From Corynebacterium timonense (GTDB lineage Bacteria > Actinomycetota > Actinomycetes > Mycobacteriales > Mycobacteriaceae): 64,000 nt of DNA. Where the stretch lies: assembly GCF_900105305.1 (NCBI RefSeq), contig NZ_LT629765.1, forward strand, positions 1,488,001 to 1,552,000, given 5' to 3'. The position numbers and the translations under genes were made by a program. The notes beneath the pieces are model-generated. The model saw only the letters and a program-made list of their open reading frames with translations. It searched no databases and was not told the DNA's origin. The number at the start of each line of letters is the position of its first letter. Within the stretch, counting starts at the first letter, position 1. This document shows positions 17,822 through 28,479 of this stretch, piece by piece.

Positions 17822-18609
17822 AGCGCCACGTTGTCGATCAGCCGCGTCGTGCCCACCCGCGCGGCGACAAGCATGCGCGCCGGCCCCTCGTAGCCCTCGG
17901 GCACGGCCTCGAGCTCCGGGGTGGTCAACGCGAGGTAGTCGAGGGTGAGGCCGGGGGTGGCGTCGAGAAGCGAGCGTGCCCGCACGGGGTCCTTCGTGGC
18001 CAACGCCCGCGACAGCACCCGCGCAACCTCGGCGTCCTCCGGCGACAGGTAGCGGTTGCGTGAGGACATGGCTAGGCCCGACTCCTCGCGCACGATGGGG
18101 CAGCCGTGGATGGTGACCGGCAGGTTGAGGTCGGCGACCATCTGCCGGATGAGCACGAGCTGCTGGTAGTCCTTCTCCCCGAAGAAGGCATCGCTCGCGC
18201 GCGTGAGCGAAAAAAGCTTAGCGACGACAGTCAGCACCCCGGAAAAGTGCGTCGGGCGCGACGCCCCCTCGAGGATCGTCCCGGCGGGCCCGGGATGGAT
18301 GGTGGTGCGCGGCCCGTACGGGTACATCGTGGCCACGCTCGGGGCGAAGACCGCGTCGACGCCCTCCCCCTCGAGCAGCGTGACGTCCTCGTCGAGGGTG
18401 CGCGGGTAGGCATCCAAGTCCTCACCGGCGGCGAACTGCAGCGGGTTGACAAAGATGCTCACCACCACCGGCGCGCCGAGTTGCGTGGCCTGCCTCACGA
18501 GCGACAGGTGCCCCTCGTGGAGCGCCCCCATGGTGGGCACGAGGCTGATGGAGGGCGCTGCGCCGAGGGCGCTGCGCAGCTCGGAGGGCGTGTGGGTCAG
18601 TGCAGTCAT
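17818..18609 (-). CDS. panC: Pantoate-beta-alanine ligase (PanC)
   Basis: A 263-residue enzyme joining pantoate and beta-alanine with ATP, the last step to pantothenate. The HIGH-like signature is MGALHEGHLSLVRQA with the ATP-binding His pair, followed by VVSIFVNPLQF, the substrate site FGEKDYQQLVLIRQM and the KMSKS-like segment LAMSSRNRYLS. TAGCCT ends 7 nt before ATG 18609, again suggesting a leaderless message. It converges on panB with a 4-nt overlap of stop codons, so read-through transcripts would be mutually antisense. Confidence 0.95.
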   Translation of the reverse strand: MTALTHTPSELRSALGAAPSISLVPTMGALHEGHLSLVRQATQLGAPVVVSIFVNPLQFAAGEDLDAYPRTLDEDVTLLEGEGVDAVFAPSVATMYPYGPRTTIHPGPAGTILEGASRPTHFSGVLTVVAKLFSLTRASDAFFGEKDYQQLVLIRQMVADLNLPVTIHGCPIVREESGLAMSSRNRYLSPEDAEVARVLSRALATKDPVRARSLLDATPGLTLDYLALTTPELEAVPEGYEGPARMLVAARVGTTRLIDNVAL

Positions 18610-18698
18610 GCCGGATAGGCTACCCCGCGCCGCCCGGCCAACGGTGATAAGTTACGCGTGTGACATCGCACTACTTGTGGGACCACTAGGAGGACCCC

Positions 18699-19544
18699 AT
18701 GCCCCACCGCCGCCTCTCCCGCCGGACGTTCCTCGCCCTCGCGGGTACCTCGGTAGCCGCAAGCGTCCTCGCGCCGCGCGCTGCCGCGCAACCCCGCGCG
18801 CTCGGCACCGTACTCGACTACTCCGCGGGCGTGCCGTCAGGCCGCTCCGTCCGCGCCGCCGGCCACCTCGGCGCCGTGCGCTACGTCTCGCACCCGCGCC
18901 CGGGCGCCGACTGGATGCGCGGCAAACCACTTCGGCCCGCCGAAGCGGCAGACTTCAGGGCCAACGGGCTCGCCACCGCCTCCGTCTACCAGTTTGGCAA
19001 GGGCGCCACCGCCGACTGGCTCGCGGGCGCGGCGGGCGCCGCGACCCACGCCCCGCAGGCCATCGCGCTCCACCGCGCCGCCGGCGGCCCCACGGGCCGC
19101 CCGATCTACGTGGCCATCGACGACAACCCCAGCCGCGCACAGTACGACGCCCAGATCCGCCCCTACCTGCGCGCCTTCTCCGCTACGCTGGCCGCCGCCG
19201 GCTACCAGACCGGCGTCTACGGCAACTACAACGTCATCCACTGGTGCGTCGAGGACGGCATCGGCACCTACTTCTGGATGCACGACTGGGGCTCCGGCGG
19301 CCGCATCCACCCGCGCGCCCACCTGCACCAGCCCTCGGGGCAGACCACCGTCATCGACGGCGTGGAGTGTGACGTCAACACCGTCTTCGCGGCGGACTGG
19401 GGGCAATGGGCACCGTCCCCGACACTGTCACCGTCACCCGCCCCCGCGCCCGCCGCTCCCCTGCAGCAGGCGGTGCAGACCTCCAGCCAGCTGTCCTCGC
19501 AGCTGCCCGTCGAGCAGATGCTGCGCGCCGCGCTGGGACGGTAG
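18699..19544 (+). CDS. Tat-exported DUF1906 (Rv2525c-like glycoside hydrolase-like) protein
   Basis: A 281-residue secreted protein. The N-terminus has a twin-arginine signal, SRRTFLALAGTS, then a hydrophobic stretch and AAA cleavage region. The domain (TVLDYSAG; AVRYVSHPRPG; YVAIDDNPS; YQTGVYGNYNVI; TYFWMHDWGSGG; DGVECDVNTVF) is the TIM-barrel-like DUF1906, found in mycobacterial Rv2525c, which is linked to the cell envelope. The acidic residues of YVAIDDN and DVNT fill the usual catalytic positions. A Pro/Ser linker and Gln-rich tail end the protein. AGGAGGACCCC precedes ATG 18699. Confidence 0.87.
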   Translation: MPHRRLSRRTFLALAGTSVAASVLAPRAAAQPRALGTVLDYSAGVPSGRSVRAAGHLGAVRYVSHPRPGADWMRGKPLRPAEAADFRANGLATASVYQFGKGATADWLAGAAGAATHAPQAIALHRAAGGPTGRPIYVAIDDNPSRAQYDAQIRPYLRAFSATLAAAGYQTGVYGNYNVIHWCVEDGIGTYFWMHDWGSGGRIHPRAHLHQPSGQTTVIDGVECDVNTVFAADWGQWAPSPTLSPSPAPAPAAPLQQAVQTSSQLSSQLPVEQMLRAALGR

Positions 19545-19572
19545 CCCGTCCACGGGGCGAGAACCAGGCACG

Positions 19573-19602
19573 AAAAAAGGGGACCTCGCGGTCCCCTTTT
19601 TT
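19573..19602. terminator. Bidirectional terminator
   Basis: Thirteen-base arms at 19573-19585 and 19590-19602 (AAAAAAGGGGACC and its complement) with a 4-nt loop give a stem bordered by A-run and T-run, so it works on both strands. It separates the DUF1906 gene from the convergent MctC-like symporter gene. Confidence 0.92.
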
Positions 19603-19622
19603 GTGCAGGCTGCCCCCGGCCG

Positions 19623-21278
19623 TTAGTGGTCGACCGGCTTTTCGACGCCCACGCCCGTCAGGGAGCGGACCTCCATCTCCGCCTGGAGGTGGTCGAGGTT
19701 GTCGGGCTTGCCCACGAAGGTACCGATGATGCCGGCGAGGAAGGCCAGCGGGATCGAGACGATACCCGGGCTGGTGAGCGGGAAGACGGCCCAGTCAGCG
19801 TTGGGGAACATCGCCGTCGCCGAGCCGGAGACGGCGGGCGACAGAATGATCAGCAGCAGCGCCGAGACGAGGCCGGTGTAGATCGAGGCGACAGCGCCCG
19901 CGGTGTTGAAGCGCTTCCAGTACAGCGAGTACAGGATGGTCGGCAGGTTCGCCGAGGCGGCGATAGCGAAGGCCAGCGACACCAGGAAGGCGACGTTCTG
20001 CTGCATCGCGAGGATGCCGAGCACGATGGCGACGATGCCGATGACAACCACGGTGATGCGGGAGACGCGGACCTGCTCCGCCTCGGAGGCTTGGCCGTCG
20101 CGAAGCACGGCGTCGTAGACGTCGTGGGCGATGGACGCGGAGGCCGTGATGGCCAAGCCGGCGACGACCGCGAGCACGGTGGCGAAAGCCACCGCCGAGA
20201 TGAGCGCCATGAAGATCGACCCGCCCAGCTCGAAGGCGAGAAGCGGCGCTGCCGCGTTTGCACCACCCGGCGCGTTCAGGATGCGGTCCGGCCCCACGAG
20301 GGCGGCGGCGCCGTAGCCGAGCACCAGGGTGAGCAGGTAGAAGGAGCCGATAAGGACGATTGCCCAGGTCACGGACTTGCGGGCCTCGGTCGCGGTGGGC
20401 ACCGTGTAGAAGCGCATGAGCACGTGCGGCAGGCCAGCCGTACCCAGCACCAGGGACAGGCCGAGCGAGATGAAGTCAATCTGCGAGGTCAGGGTCGCGC
20501 CGTAGCGCAGGCCCGGGGCGAGGATGTCGGCGGCCTCGTAGCCCTTCTCCTGGATGTTCTGCGAACTCGCGTGCATGTCGACGGCGTCGGTAAACAGCGT
20601 GTTAAAGCCGCCCCTGACGGCGACGAACACGAGGACGGTCATGATGGCCACGCCGCCGATGAGCAGGACCGCCTTGATCATCTGCACGTAGGTGGTGCCC
20701 TTCATGCCGCCGATGAGGACGTAGGCGATCATCACGATACCGACGACGAACACGCACGCGGCCTGGGCGCCGAAGGAGTGCAGGTTAAGCAGCACGGACA
20801 CGAGCGAACCCGCGCCTGCCATCTGCGCGATCAGGTAGAACAGCGAGACAAAGAGGGTGCCAAAGGCGGCCGCGACACGCACCGGCTTCTGGCGCAAGCG
20901 GAACGACAGCACGTCCGCCATGGTGAAGCGGCCGACGTTACGCAGCGGCTCGGCCACGAGGAGCAGGGCCACGAGCCACGCCACGAAGAAGCCGATGGAG
21001 TACAGGAACCCGTCGTATCCCGTCAGCGCGATCGAGCCGACGATGCCGAGGAAGGACGCCGCAGAGAGGTAATCGCCGGCGATGGCGAGGCCGTTCTGAG
21101 TGCCGGAGAAGGACGCGCCGCCGGTGTAAAAGTCGGAGGATTCCTTCGTGGTCTTGCCCGCGCGGGTGACAATGAACAGGGTGACGGCAATGAAGGCGGC
21201 GAAGATCGCGATGTTGAGGATCGGGTTGCCCACTCCCTCCGGCTCCGCTGCCTCTTGGGCCAGGTACAGGGTGTTCAT
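19623..21278 (-). CDS. Cation/acetate-type sodium:solute symporter, MctC-like
   Basis: A 551-residue SSS-family transporter with about thirteen hydrophobic segments. Key segments are SGTQNGLAIAGDYLSAASFLGIVG, here seen as NGLAIAGDYLSAASFLG, TMADVLSFRLRQKPVR, and GTAGLPHVLMRFYTVPTA, typical of ActP and of the monocarboxylate importer MctC of C. glutamicum (acetate, propionate, pyruvate). It is the second gene after a DUF485 protein, the same pair and gene neighbourhood (gltA, FKBP) as mctC. ATG 21278 lies 5 nt after the DUF485 stop, so they are coupled. The substrate is inferred from family and context. Confidence 0.88.
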   Translation of the reverse strand: MNTLYLAQEAAEPEGVGNPILNIAIFAAFIAVTLFIVTRAGKTTKESSDFYTGGASFSGTQNGLAIAGDYLSAASFLGIVGSIALTGYDGFLYSIGFFVAWLVALLLVAEPLRNVGRFTMADVLSFRLRQKPVRVAAAFGTLFVSLFYLIAQMAGAGSLVSVLLNLHSFGAQAACVFVVGIVMIAYVLIGGMKGTTYVQMIKAVLLIGGVAIMTVLVFVAVRGGFNTLFTDAVDMHASSQNIQEKGYEAADILAPGLRYGATLTSQIDFISLGLSLVLGTAGLPHVLMRFYTVPTATEARKSVTWAIVLIGSFYLLTLVLGYGAAALVGPDRILNAPGGANAAAPLLAFELGGSIFMALISAVAFATVLAVVAGLAITASASIAHDVYDAVLRDGQASEAEQVRVSRITVVVIGIVAIVLGILAMQQNVAFLVSLAFAIAASANLPTILYSLYWKRFNTAGAVASIYTGLVSALLLIILSPAVSGSATAMFPNADWAVFPLTSPGIVSIPLAFLAGIIGTFVGKPDNLDHLQAEMEVRSLTGVGVEKPVDH

Positions 21279-21283
21279 CTTTT

Positions 21284-21625
21284 CTAGCCCTCCATCTCTT
21301 CACGGATGCGCGCCGCGCGCGGCTCAATGTTCTTGTTGGCGTACACCACGTACGCCCACGTGATAATGAACGTGGTCACGAACTGGAGGATGCCCAGCCA
21401 CATGCCCACGTTGAGGCCCAAGAAGGGCTGTGCCATTGCGTCGGAGTAGAAGGTCGCCACAAGGACGTAGAAGATGTACCAGACGAAAAACGCCACTGAG
21501 ACTGGGAAGGTGAACCCGCGGTACGCCTTGCGCAGCCCTTGAAACTCTGCGCTCTTCTGCATCGCCTCGAACTCGTTCGGCGACGGTTCGCGGCGGGTGG
21601 GGACTCGCGTCGATCCTTGGGACAC
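21284..21625 (-). CDS. DUF485 membrane protein, partner of the symporter
   Basis: A 113-residue protein with two membrane helices (FPVSVAFFVWYIFYVLVATF and LGILQFVTTFIITWAYVVY) in the DUF485 arrangement, preceded by a hydrophilic N-terminus with NEFEAMQKSAEFQGLRKAY. In many bacteria a DUF485 gene precedes the ActP/MctC symporter. GTG 21625 is chosen because AAAGGATG lies upstream; longer frames to 21763 have non-protein-like residues. The region 21626-21846 upstream holds the promoter and no further gene. Confidence 0.88.
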   Translation of the reverse strand: MSQGSTRVPTRREPSPNEFEAMQKSAEFQGLRKAYRGFTFPVSVAFFVWYIFYVLVATFYSDAMAQPFLGLNVGMWLGILQFVTTFIITWAYVVYANKNIEPRAARIREEMEG

Positions 21626-21846
21626 GGCCTCATCCTTTCTGTGCTGTGCCAGCAGTGTCGCTGGGATGTCGTCGCAGCGCAGGCATGCGGCGGCATGTCG
21701 CACGCGACCGGACACGAAAAATGTAACCCAATACACAGCCACACAAGAGAGGTTTTGCCACACTACATGTCAGGCGCGCTCCCCGATACCCCCGAGATCC
21801 CCCCTCACCTGCTTAAATGAAAGGTATTATGTGTACCCCCGCGGTC

Positions 21847-22683
21847 CTAACGCCCCTCCTCCGGGAAGGTGCGGGGATCGCCCGACATGCGCCCGCCCTG
21901 CACAGCGTCCAGCGTGGCGACGTCCTCGTTATCGAGCCGGAGGTCCACCGCCGCGAGGTTCTCCACAAGCCGCTGCGGGTTCGCGGTCTTGGGAATCACG
22001 GAGCACCCCAGCCCCATGAGGTAGGCCAACGCAACCTGCGCCGGGGTCGCCCCATGCTTGTCCGCGACGGCAACGATCTCGGGGGCGTCGAAATTCGCGC
22101 CCCGCGCGAGCGGCGCCCACGCCTCGGTGAGGATGCCCTTTTCGCGGTGGTACGCGCGCAACTCCGGCTGCGTGAAGCCCACGTGGAGCTCCACCTGGTT
22201 GAGCGCCGGGACGACGCCGGTGGCGTCGATGATCTCGTCGAGGACCTCGGGGTAGAAGTTAGCCACGCCGACCGACTGCAGCTGCCCCAGCCCCTGCAGC
22301 CTGGCCAGTTGTTCGAACGCCTCGATGTAGAGGCCGCGCTGCGGCCACGGCCAGTGCACAAGGTAGAGGTCTATGAAGTCCAAGCCCAGGCGCTTCAGGG
22401 ACTCCTGGTACGCCTCACCCGCTCGGTGCTGGTCGTCGTTCCACAGCTTCGTGGTCACGAACAGCTCCTCGCGGGTGACGTCCCCCGCGGCGATCGCATC
22501 GCGGATGGCCTTTCCTACCTCGACTTCGTTGCCGTACAGGGAGGCCGTATCAATGTGCCGGTAGCCGAGTTCGATGGCGGTGCGCACGATCGTGCCCACA
22601 TCCTCCCCCACGAGCTTGTACGTTCCAGCTCCGATGAGGGGCAGGTCGTGGCCGTCGTTCAGCGTGGTAACAGGAATACGCAT
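21847..22683 (-). CDS. Aldo/keto reductase
   Basis: A 278-residue NADPH-dependent reductase of the 2,5-diketo-gluconate reductase type. The catalytic tetrad is visible: Asp in YRHIDTASLYGNE, Tyr in the same motif, Lys in FVTTKLWND and His in LVHWPWP. The coenzyme site reads VIPKTANPQRLVENL. I chose ATG 22683 because CACAAT lies 7 nt upstream (leaderless); upstream ATG codons in frame to 22707 would overlap the promoter. The physiological substrate is unknown. It is transcribed in the same direction as FKBP but is separated by a palindrome. Confidence 0.9.
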   Translation of the reverse strand: MRIPVTTLNDGHDLPLIGAGTYKLVGEDVGTIVRTAIELGYRHIDTASLYGNEVEVGKAIRDAIAAGDVTREELFVTTKLWNDDQHRAGEAYQESLKRLGLDFIDLYLVHWPWPQRGLYIEAFEQLARLQGLGQLQSVGVANFYPEVLDEIIDATGVVPALNQVELHVGFTQPELRAYHREKGILTEAWAPLARGANFDAPEIVAVADKHGATPAQVALAYLMGLGCSVIPKTANPQRLVENLAAVDLRLDNEDVATLDAVQGGRMSGDPRTFPEEGR

Positions 22684-22704
22684 GACCCCCATTGTGCCAC
22701 TAGA

Positions 22705-22728
22705 CAAGGCCGCGGATCCGCGGCCTTG
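22705..22728. terminator. Perfect 24-nt palindrome after FKBP gene
   Basis: A perfect 24-nt palindrome (arms CAAGGCCGCGGA, centre GGATCC) starts 7 nt after the FKBP stop on the minus strand. It can form a very stable hairpin and probably ends that transcript, although no T run follows. Confidence 0.6.
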
Positions 22729-22734
22729 ATCACC

Positions 22735-23094
22735 CTAGTTCGCGTCGAGCAGATCGATCACGAAAACGAGGGTGCGCCCGGACAGCGGGTGCCCGCCGCC
22801 TGCCGGGCCGTAGGCCTTCTCCGGCGGGATGGTCAGCTCACGGCGGCCGCCGACCTTCATGCCGGGAATGCCTTCCTGCCAGCCTTCGATCAGGCCCGCG
22901 AGAGGGAACTCCGCGGCCTCGCCGCGGTCCCAGGAGGAGTCGAACTCCTCGCCGGTCTCGTAGTCGACGCCGAGGTAGTGCACCTTGACAAAGCCGCCGG
23001 CGACGGCCTCGGCGCCCTCGCCGACCGACAGGTCCTCGATAACGAGCTCTACGGGGGCCGGTTCCTGCGGAACCTCGATGCTGGGCTTTTCCAT
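22735..23094 (-). CDS. FKBP-type peptidyl-prolyl cis-trans isomerase
   Basis: A 119-residue single-domain FKBP that speeds proline isomerisation in folding proteins; no signal peptide, so cytoplasmic. Characteristic segments are VHYLGVDYETGEEFDSSWDRGE, seen as YETGEEFDSSWDRG, FPLAGLIEGWQEGIPGM and GGRRELTIPPEKAYG, with the drug-binding aromatic residues in place. AAGGAG precedes ATG 23094. It follows gltA in the same direction, as cg0950-like neighbours do in C. glutamicum, but has its own promoter. Confidence 0.93.
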   Translation of the reverse strand: MEKPSIEVPQEPAPVELVIEDLSVGEGAEAVAGGFVKVHYLGVDYETGEEFDSSWDRGEAAEFPLAGLIEGWQEGIPGMKVGGRRELTIPPEKAYGPAGGGHPLSGRTLVFVIDLLDAN

Positions 23095-23121
23095 AATGAT
23101 TACTCCTTAATAAACGAAAAA

Positions 23122-23169
23122 CCGCCGAGAATGTTCTCCCAAGTATAAGGGAAACGTCACTCTCGGCGG
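23122..23169 (-). terminator. gltA terminator with FKBP promoter in the loop
   Basis: The arms CCGCCGAGA (23122-23130) and TCTCGGCGG (23161-23169) form a 9-bp stem followed on the minus strand by TTTTTCG, a good terminator for gltA. The 30-nt loop contains TATACT (23147-23142, minus strand), the likely -10 of the FKBP gene. Stopping one gene and starting the next thus share the same 48 bases. Confidence 0.8.
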
Positions 23170-23193
23170 AACGCGCACGCGCTCGCTGGCTAG

Positions 23194-24489
<1,296 letters not shown>

Positions 24490-24517
24490 TTTTTACCTTT
24501 CCACGAAAATAGGGGCA

Positions 24518-24569
24518 CTCCCCTCATACCGTCACGCAAGGATTTCCTGGCGCGTCCTACTGAGGGGAG
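24518..24569 (-). promoter_or_regulatory. Hairpin in the gltA leader
   Basis: CTCCCCTCA (24518-24526) and TGAGGGGAG (24561-24569) form a perfect 9-bp stem inside the predicted gltA 5' leader, upstream of the ribosome site. The TAGGAT -10 lies about 15-20 nt further upstream. It could affect transcription or translation of gltA; no known regulatory motif is recognised. Confidence 0.4.
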
Positions 24570-24678
24570 GATCTTTCTATGAGCCGATCCTAGCAAAGTT
24601 TGTGATACGCACGACAACAATCAGGCTTTTCAACCCCGACCACAGTTCACCCCGGTCAACGGGGGTAAGGCATACTGA

Positions 24679-25848
<1,170 letters not shown>

Positions 25849-25910
25849 CACTGGCTTGTGGGTTAAGCTGGGCACATTGCCCATGCCCTCACGCAGTTGA
25901 AGGAGTTTGA

Positions 25911-26777
25911 ATGCGCGAGCTTTACCTCATCGAGGAGGAATCGACGGAGACGTTTTACGTCCTCCGCGACGCTGAGGGGGTCCGCTACCAGCTCGCGCGC
26001 GCGGCGTTGACGGCTGAGCCCGCCGACGACACCCCCACCTTCACCGAGGTCGCGGAGGAGCGTAGCCTGCCCGAGCCGGACCCTCGCTTTTCGACGCCCC
26101 TGTCGATGCGCCCCAACGAGATTCAGTCGCGCATCCGCGGCGGCGCCACCGCCGAGGAGCTCGCGGACGAGATGGGGGTCGCCGCCAGCCGCCTCGAGGT
26201 TTACGCGCACCCCGTCCTGCTCGAGCGCGCCCAGGTCGCCGAGGCCGCGAAGCAGTCGCACCCCCTGCGCGACGACGGCCCGGCCAAGCTGACGCTCTTT
26301 GAGATCCTCGCCACCGCCTTCGCCGCCCGCGGCCACTCGATTTCCACCGCCACGTGGGATGCGACCCGCGAGGCCGGCGACGACTGGGTCGTCCACCTGC
26401 GCTGGAAGGCGGGCCTGTCAGACAACGAGGCACTGTGGTCGTTCAAGCGCGCGATGAGCTCCGCCCCGACGACCGAGGCGCGCAACGCCGTGGCCGCCGA
26501 CCTGACCGACCCGGACTTCGCGCCCCCCGTGCGCTCGCTGACCGCGGTGGGCGACTCTGTCGCGGAGCACCCGGATTCAGAATCGGGCCCCGACGCGGCG
26601 ACCGCGGCGGAGAGCGCGGACGCGGACGAGTCCGCCGACGCCGTCGCGGAAGGCGATTTCCTGCAGCACCCCGAGGCTGACGCCCGGCCGCAGAAGCGCT
26701 CCCGGCGCGCCGTCACCCCGCACTGGGAGGACGTCCTGCTCGGAGTGCGCACCACCACGAAGCGACCGCGTAAATAG
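25911..26777 (+). CDS. sepH: Septation protein SepH
   Basis: A 288-residue actinobacterial division protein that stimulates FtsZ assembly in Streptomyces and mycobacteria. The N-terminal DUF3071 domain is clear: MRELYLIEEESTETFYVLRD, then RPNEIQSRIRGGATAEELAD with its helix-turn-helix-like segment, and VYAHPVLLERAQVAEAAKQ. The C-terminal third is acidic and Ala/Asp-rich (disordered) and ends in basic RSRRAVTPHWEDVLLGVR. AAGGAG precedes ATG 25911. It lies 62 nt after serC and may share its transcript. Confidence 0.93.
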   Translation: MRELYLIEEESTETFYVLRDAEGVRYQLARAALTAEPADDTPTFTEVAEERSLPEPDPRFSTPLSMRPNEIQSRIRGGATAEELADEMGVAASRLEVYAHPVLLERAQVAEAAKQSHPLRDDGPAKLTLFEILATAFAARGHSISTATWDATREAGDDWVVHLRWKAGLSDNEALWSFKRAMSSAPTTEARNAVAADLTDPDFAPPVRSLTAVGDSVAEHPDSESGPDAATAAESADADESADAVAEGDFLQHPEADARPQKRSRRAVTPHWEDVLLGVRTTTKRPRK

Positions 26778-26806
26778 CACGAGGCACAGAGCACGAGGGG
26801 GACCCT

Positions 26807-27661
26807 ATGCATTACCCAGCCGTTGTTACCGTCTGGTTCGTCAACGCCGCCGACCCGGCCGCCGTCCTCGACGGCGAGCCCCGGGCCGATCGCGGTTTCG
26901 GCCGTAAGCTGCTGGCCCAGCTCAACCCGGCCTGGCCCATCACCCCGATCGGCGAGTTCCCTCTCAACCGCTCGTCCACCCCGGGCCCGGCGGAGTTCTA
27001 TATTGCGGGTTTCCCCGGCGTGGCGGTCGTGCGCACCTTCGTCGAGGACGTCTCCGTCCTCTCCGACGCGATGCCTCAGCTACGCGCCAGCCTTCCCTCC
27101 TCGGACACCTACATTTTCGCCGAGGGAACCGACAGCGACTTCGCCGGCTTCGCCCATTTCACCGGCCCGAGCGTGCGCCGCGCCTTCGCCGCCACCCGGA
27201 CGGCCGTCCTCGAGGACGTGGGGCTGCCCGACCCCTTCGAACAGCCGTTTTGGGCCGGGGAGGAAGCCGAGCAAGTCGGCGGGATCTCGCTGCCCTTCGA
27301 CCCCGCCGACCTCACCCGCGTGGCCCAGGAGAACTGGATCGGCGTACCGGTCTCCCCGTCCGGCCCGGACATCCACGTCGTGGGCTACGCCGTCGACGGG
27401 CGCCCCGAGCCGAAGATCACCTCCCCCGCTCCCGCGACAGCGTCGGTCACGGACGTGGCCGCCCGCTTTGCCGAGCGCGACAAGGACTACGACGACTACG
27501 AGCGTGCTGCGCCCTCCGACGCGGAGGGCGGCGGGGACGAGTTCGCCCGGCTCGCCGACGCCACCGTCGCCGCCGCCCGCCGCGTCGGCCGCAGCCTGGC
27601 CCGCCAGGCGCGCGGGGTCAAGGACCTCGTCGTCGAGCGCATCCGACACTCCGACCGCTAG
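26807..27661 (+). CDS. Conserved actinobacterial protein, DUF6928-like
   Basis: A 284-residue soluble protein starting MHYPAVVTVWFVNAADPA, with FGRKLLAQLNPAWPITPIG, YIAGFPGVAVVRTF and YIFAEGTDSDFAGFAHF. This pattern resembles the DUF6928 family found next to sepH in corynebacteria; function unknown. The last 80 residues are charged and end in a basic helix (RRVGRSLARQARGVKDLVVE). GAGGGGG precedes ATG 26807, 29 nt after sepH, so they are probably cotranscribed. The stop overlaps by 4 nt that of the convergent methyltransferase gene. Confidence 0.75.
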   Translation: MHYPAVVTVWFVNAADPAAVLDGEPRADRGFGRKLLAQLNPAWPITPIGEFPLNRSSTPGPAEFYIAGFPGVAVVRTFVEDVSVLSDAMPQLRASLPSSDTYIFAEGTDSDFAGFAHFTGPSVRRAFAATRTAVLEDVGLPDPFEQPFWAGEEAEQVGGISLPFDPADLTRVAQENWIGVPVSPSGPDIHVVGYAVDGRPEPKITSPAPATASVTDVAARFAERDKDYDDYERAAPSDAEGGGDEFARLADATVAAARRVGRSLARQARGVKDLVVERIRHSDR

Positions 27662-28473
27662 AGCCCGCGCGCCCTTTCGTAGAAGGCGATAGCCGCCGAG
27701 GTGGCCACGTTGAGCGAGTCCGTCCCCTCGGCCATGGGGATCTTCGCTCGCACGTCGGTCGCGCGCATCGCGTGCTCGGTGAGTCCGGGGCCCTCGCCCC
27801 CGACGAGGAGGGCCACTTTCTGCTCCTCCCGCCCCGCCAGCGCCTCCTTGATGTGCACGGCGCCGTCGTCCGGCGTCAGCGACACGAGCCACCAACCGGC
27901 GTCGCGCAGCTGCTCCAGCGAACGCTGCCACGTCGTGCCCGTGCCGTCGAGGTGGGCGAAGGGCGTGCGCAGGACGTGGCCCATGGAGACGCGGACGCTG
28001 CGCCGGTAGAGCGGGTCGGCGGTGCCGGCGCCGAAGAGGACGCCATCGACGCTCATGCCGGCGGCGTTGCGGAAGATGGAGCCGATGTTTTCGTGGTCCC
28101 CCACCCCCTCCAGCACGACGACGGTACGCGCCCCGTCGATGACGTCTGCGACGCTCAGCGGCTCGGGGCGCTCCCCCACCGCGAGCAGGCCACGGTGCAT
28201 GTCGTAGCCGGCGACCTCGCCGAGGAGCTCGCGGGTGACCTCGTAGACGGGCACGCCCTCCGGCAGGCGCTCGCCGAAGTCGGCGAGGAAGGTGTCGAGC
28301 CGACCTCCGAAACCGATGACGCTGCGGACCGGGAAGCGGGATTCGACGAGACGGCCGCACACGAGCGGGCCTTCGGCAAAGACGAGGTCCTTCTTGGCGT
28401 CGGAATGCTTCAGGTCGCGGATGTCGTCGAGGCGGGGATCCAGCGGGTTCGTGATGGTTATGCGGTGCGTCAT
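27658..28473 (-). CDS. TrmH/SpoU-family RNA 2'-O-methyltransferase
   Basis: A 271-residue SPOUT methyltransferase. The C-terminal knot is visible in the motifs VVLEGVGDHENIGSIFRNAA (motif 1, split), LLVGGEGPGLTEHAM (motif 2) and IPMAEGTDSLNVATSAAIAFYE (motif 3) that bind AdoMet. The N-terminal part (ITNPLDPRLDDIRDLKHSD) is the substrate-binding domain of rRNA-type members. The target nucleotide, rRNA or tRNA, cannot be read. It starts 6 nt after the NCS2 permease stop, so the two form an operon. Confidence 0.9.
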   Translation of the reverse strand: MTHRITITNPLDPRLDDIRDLKHSDAKKDLVFAEGPLVCGRLVESRFPVRSVIGFGGRLDTFLADFGERLPEGVPVYEVTRELLGEVAGYDMHRGLLAVGERPEPLSVADVIDGARTVVVLEGVGDHENIGSIFRNAAGMSVDGVLFGAGTADPLYRRSVRVSMGHVLRTPFAHLDGTGTTWQRSLEQLRDAGWWLVSLTPDDGAVHIKEALAGREEQKVALLVGGEGPGLTEHAMRATDVRAKIPMAEGTDSLNVATSAAIAFYERARGL

Positions 28474-28479
28474 GCCGGG

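Noticed and set aside
19626..21287. 553-codon plus-strand frame opposite the symporter gene
   Set aside because: It is the complement of a clear membrane transporter gene; Arg/His/Gly/Asp-rich shadow.
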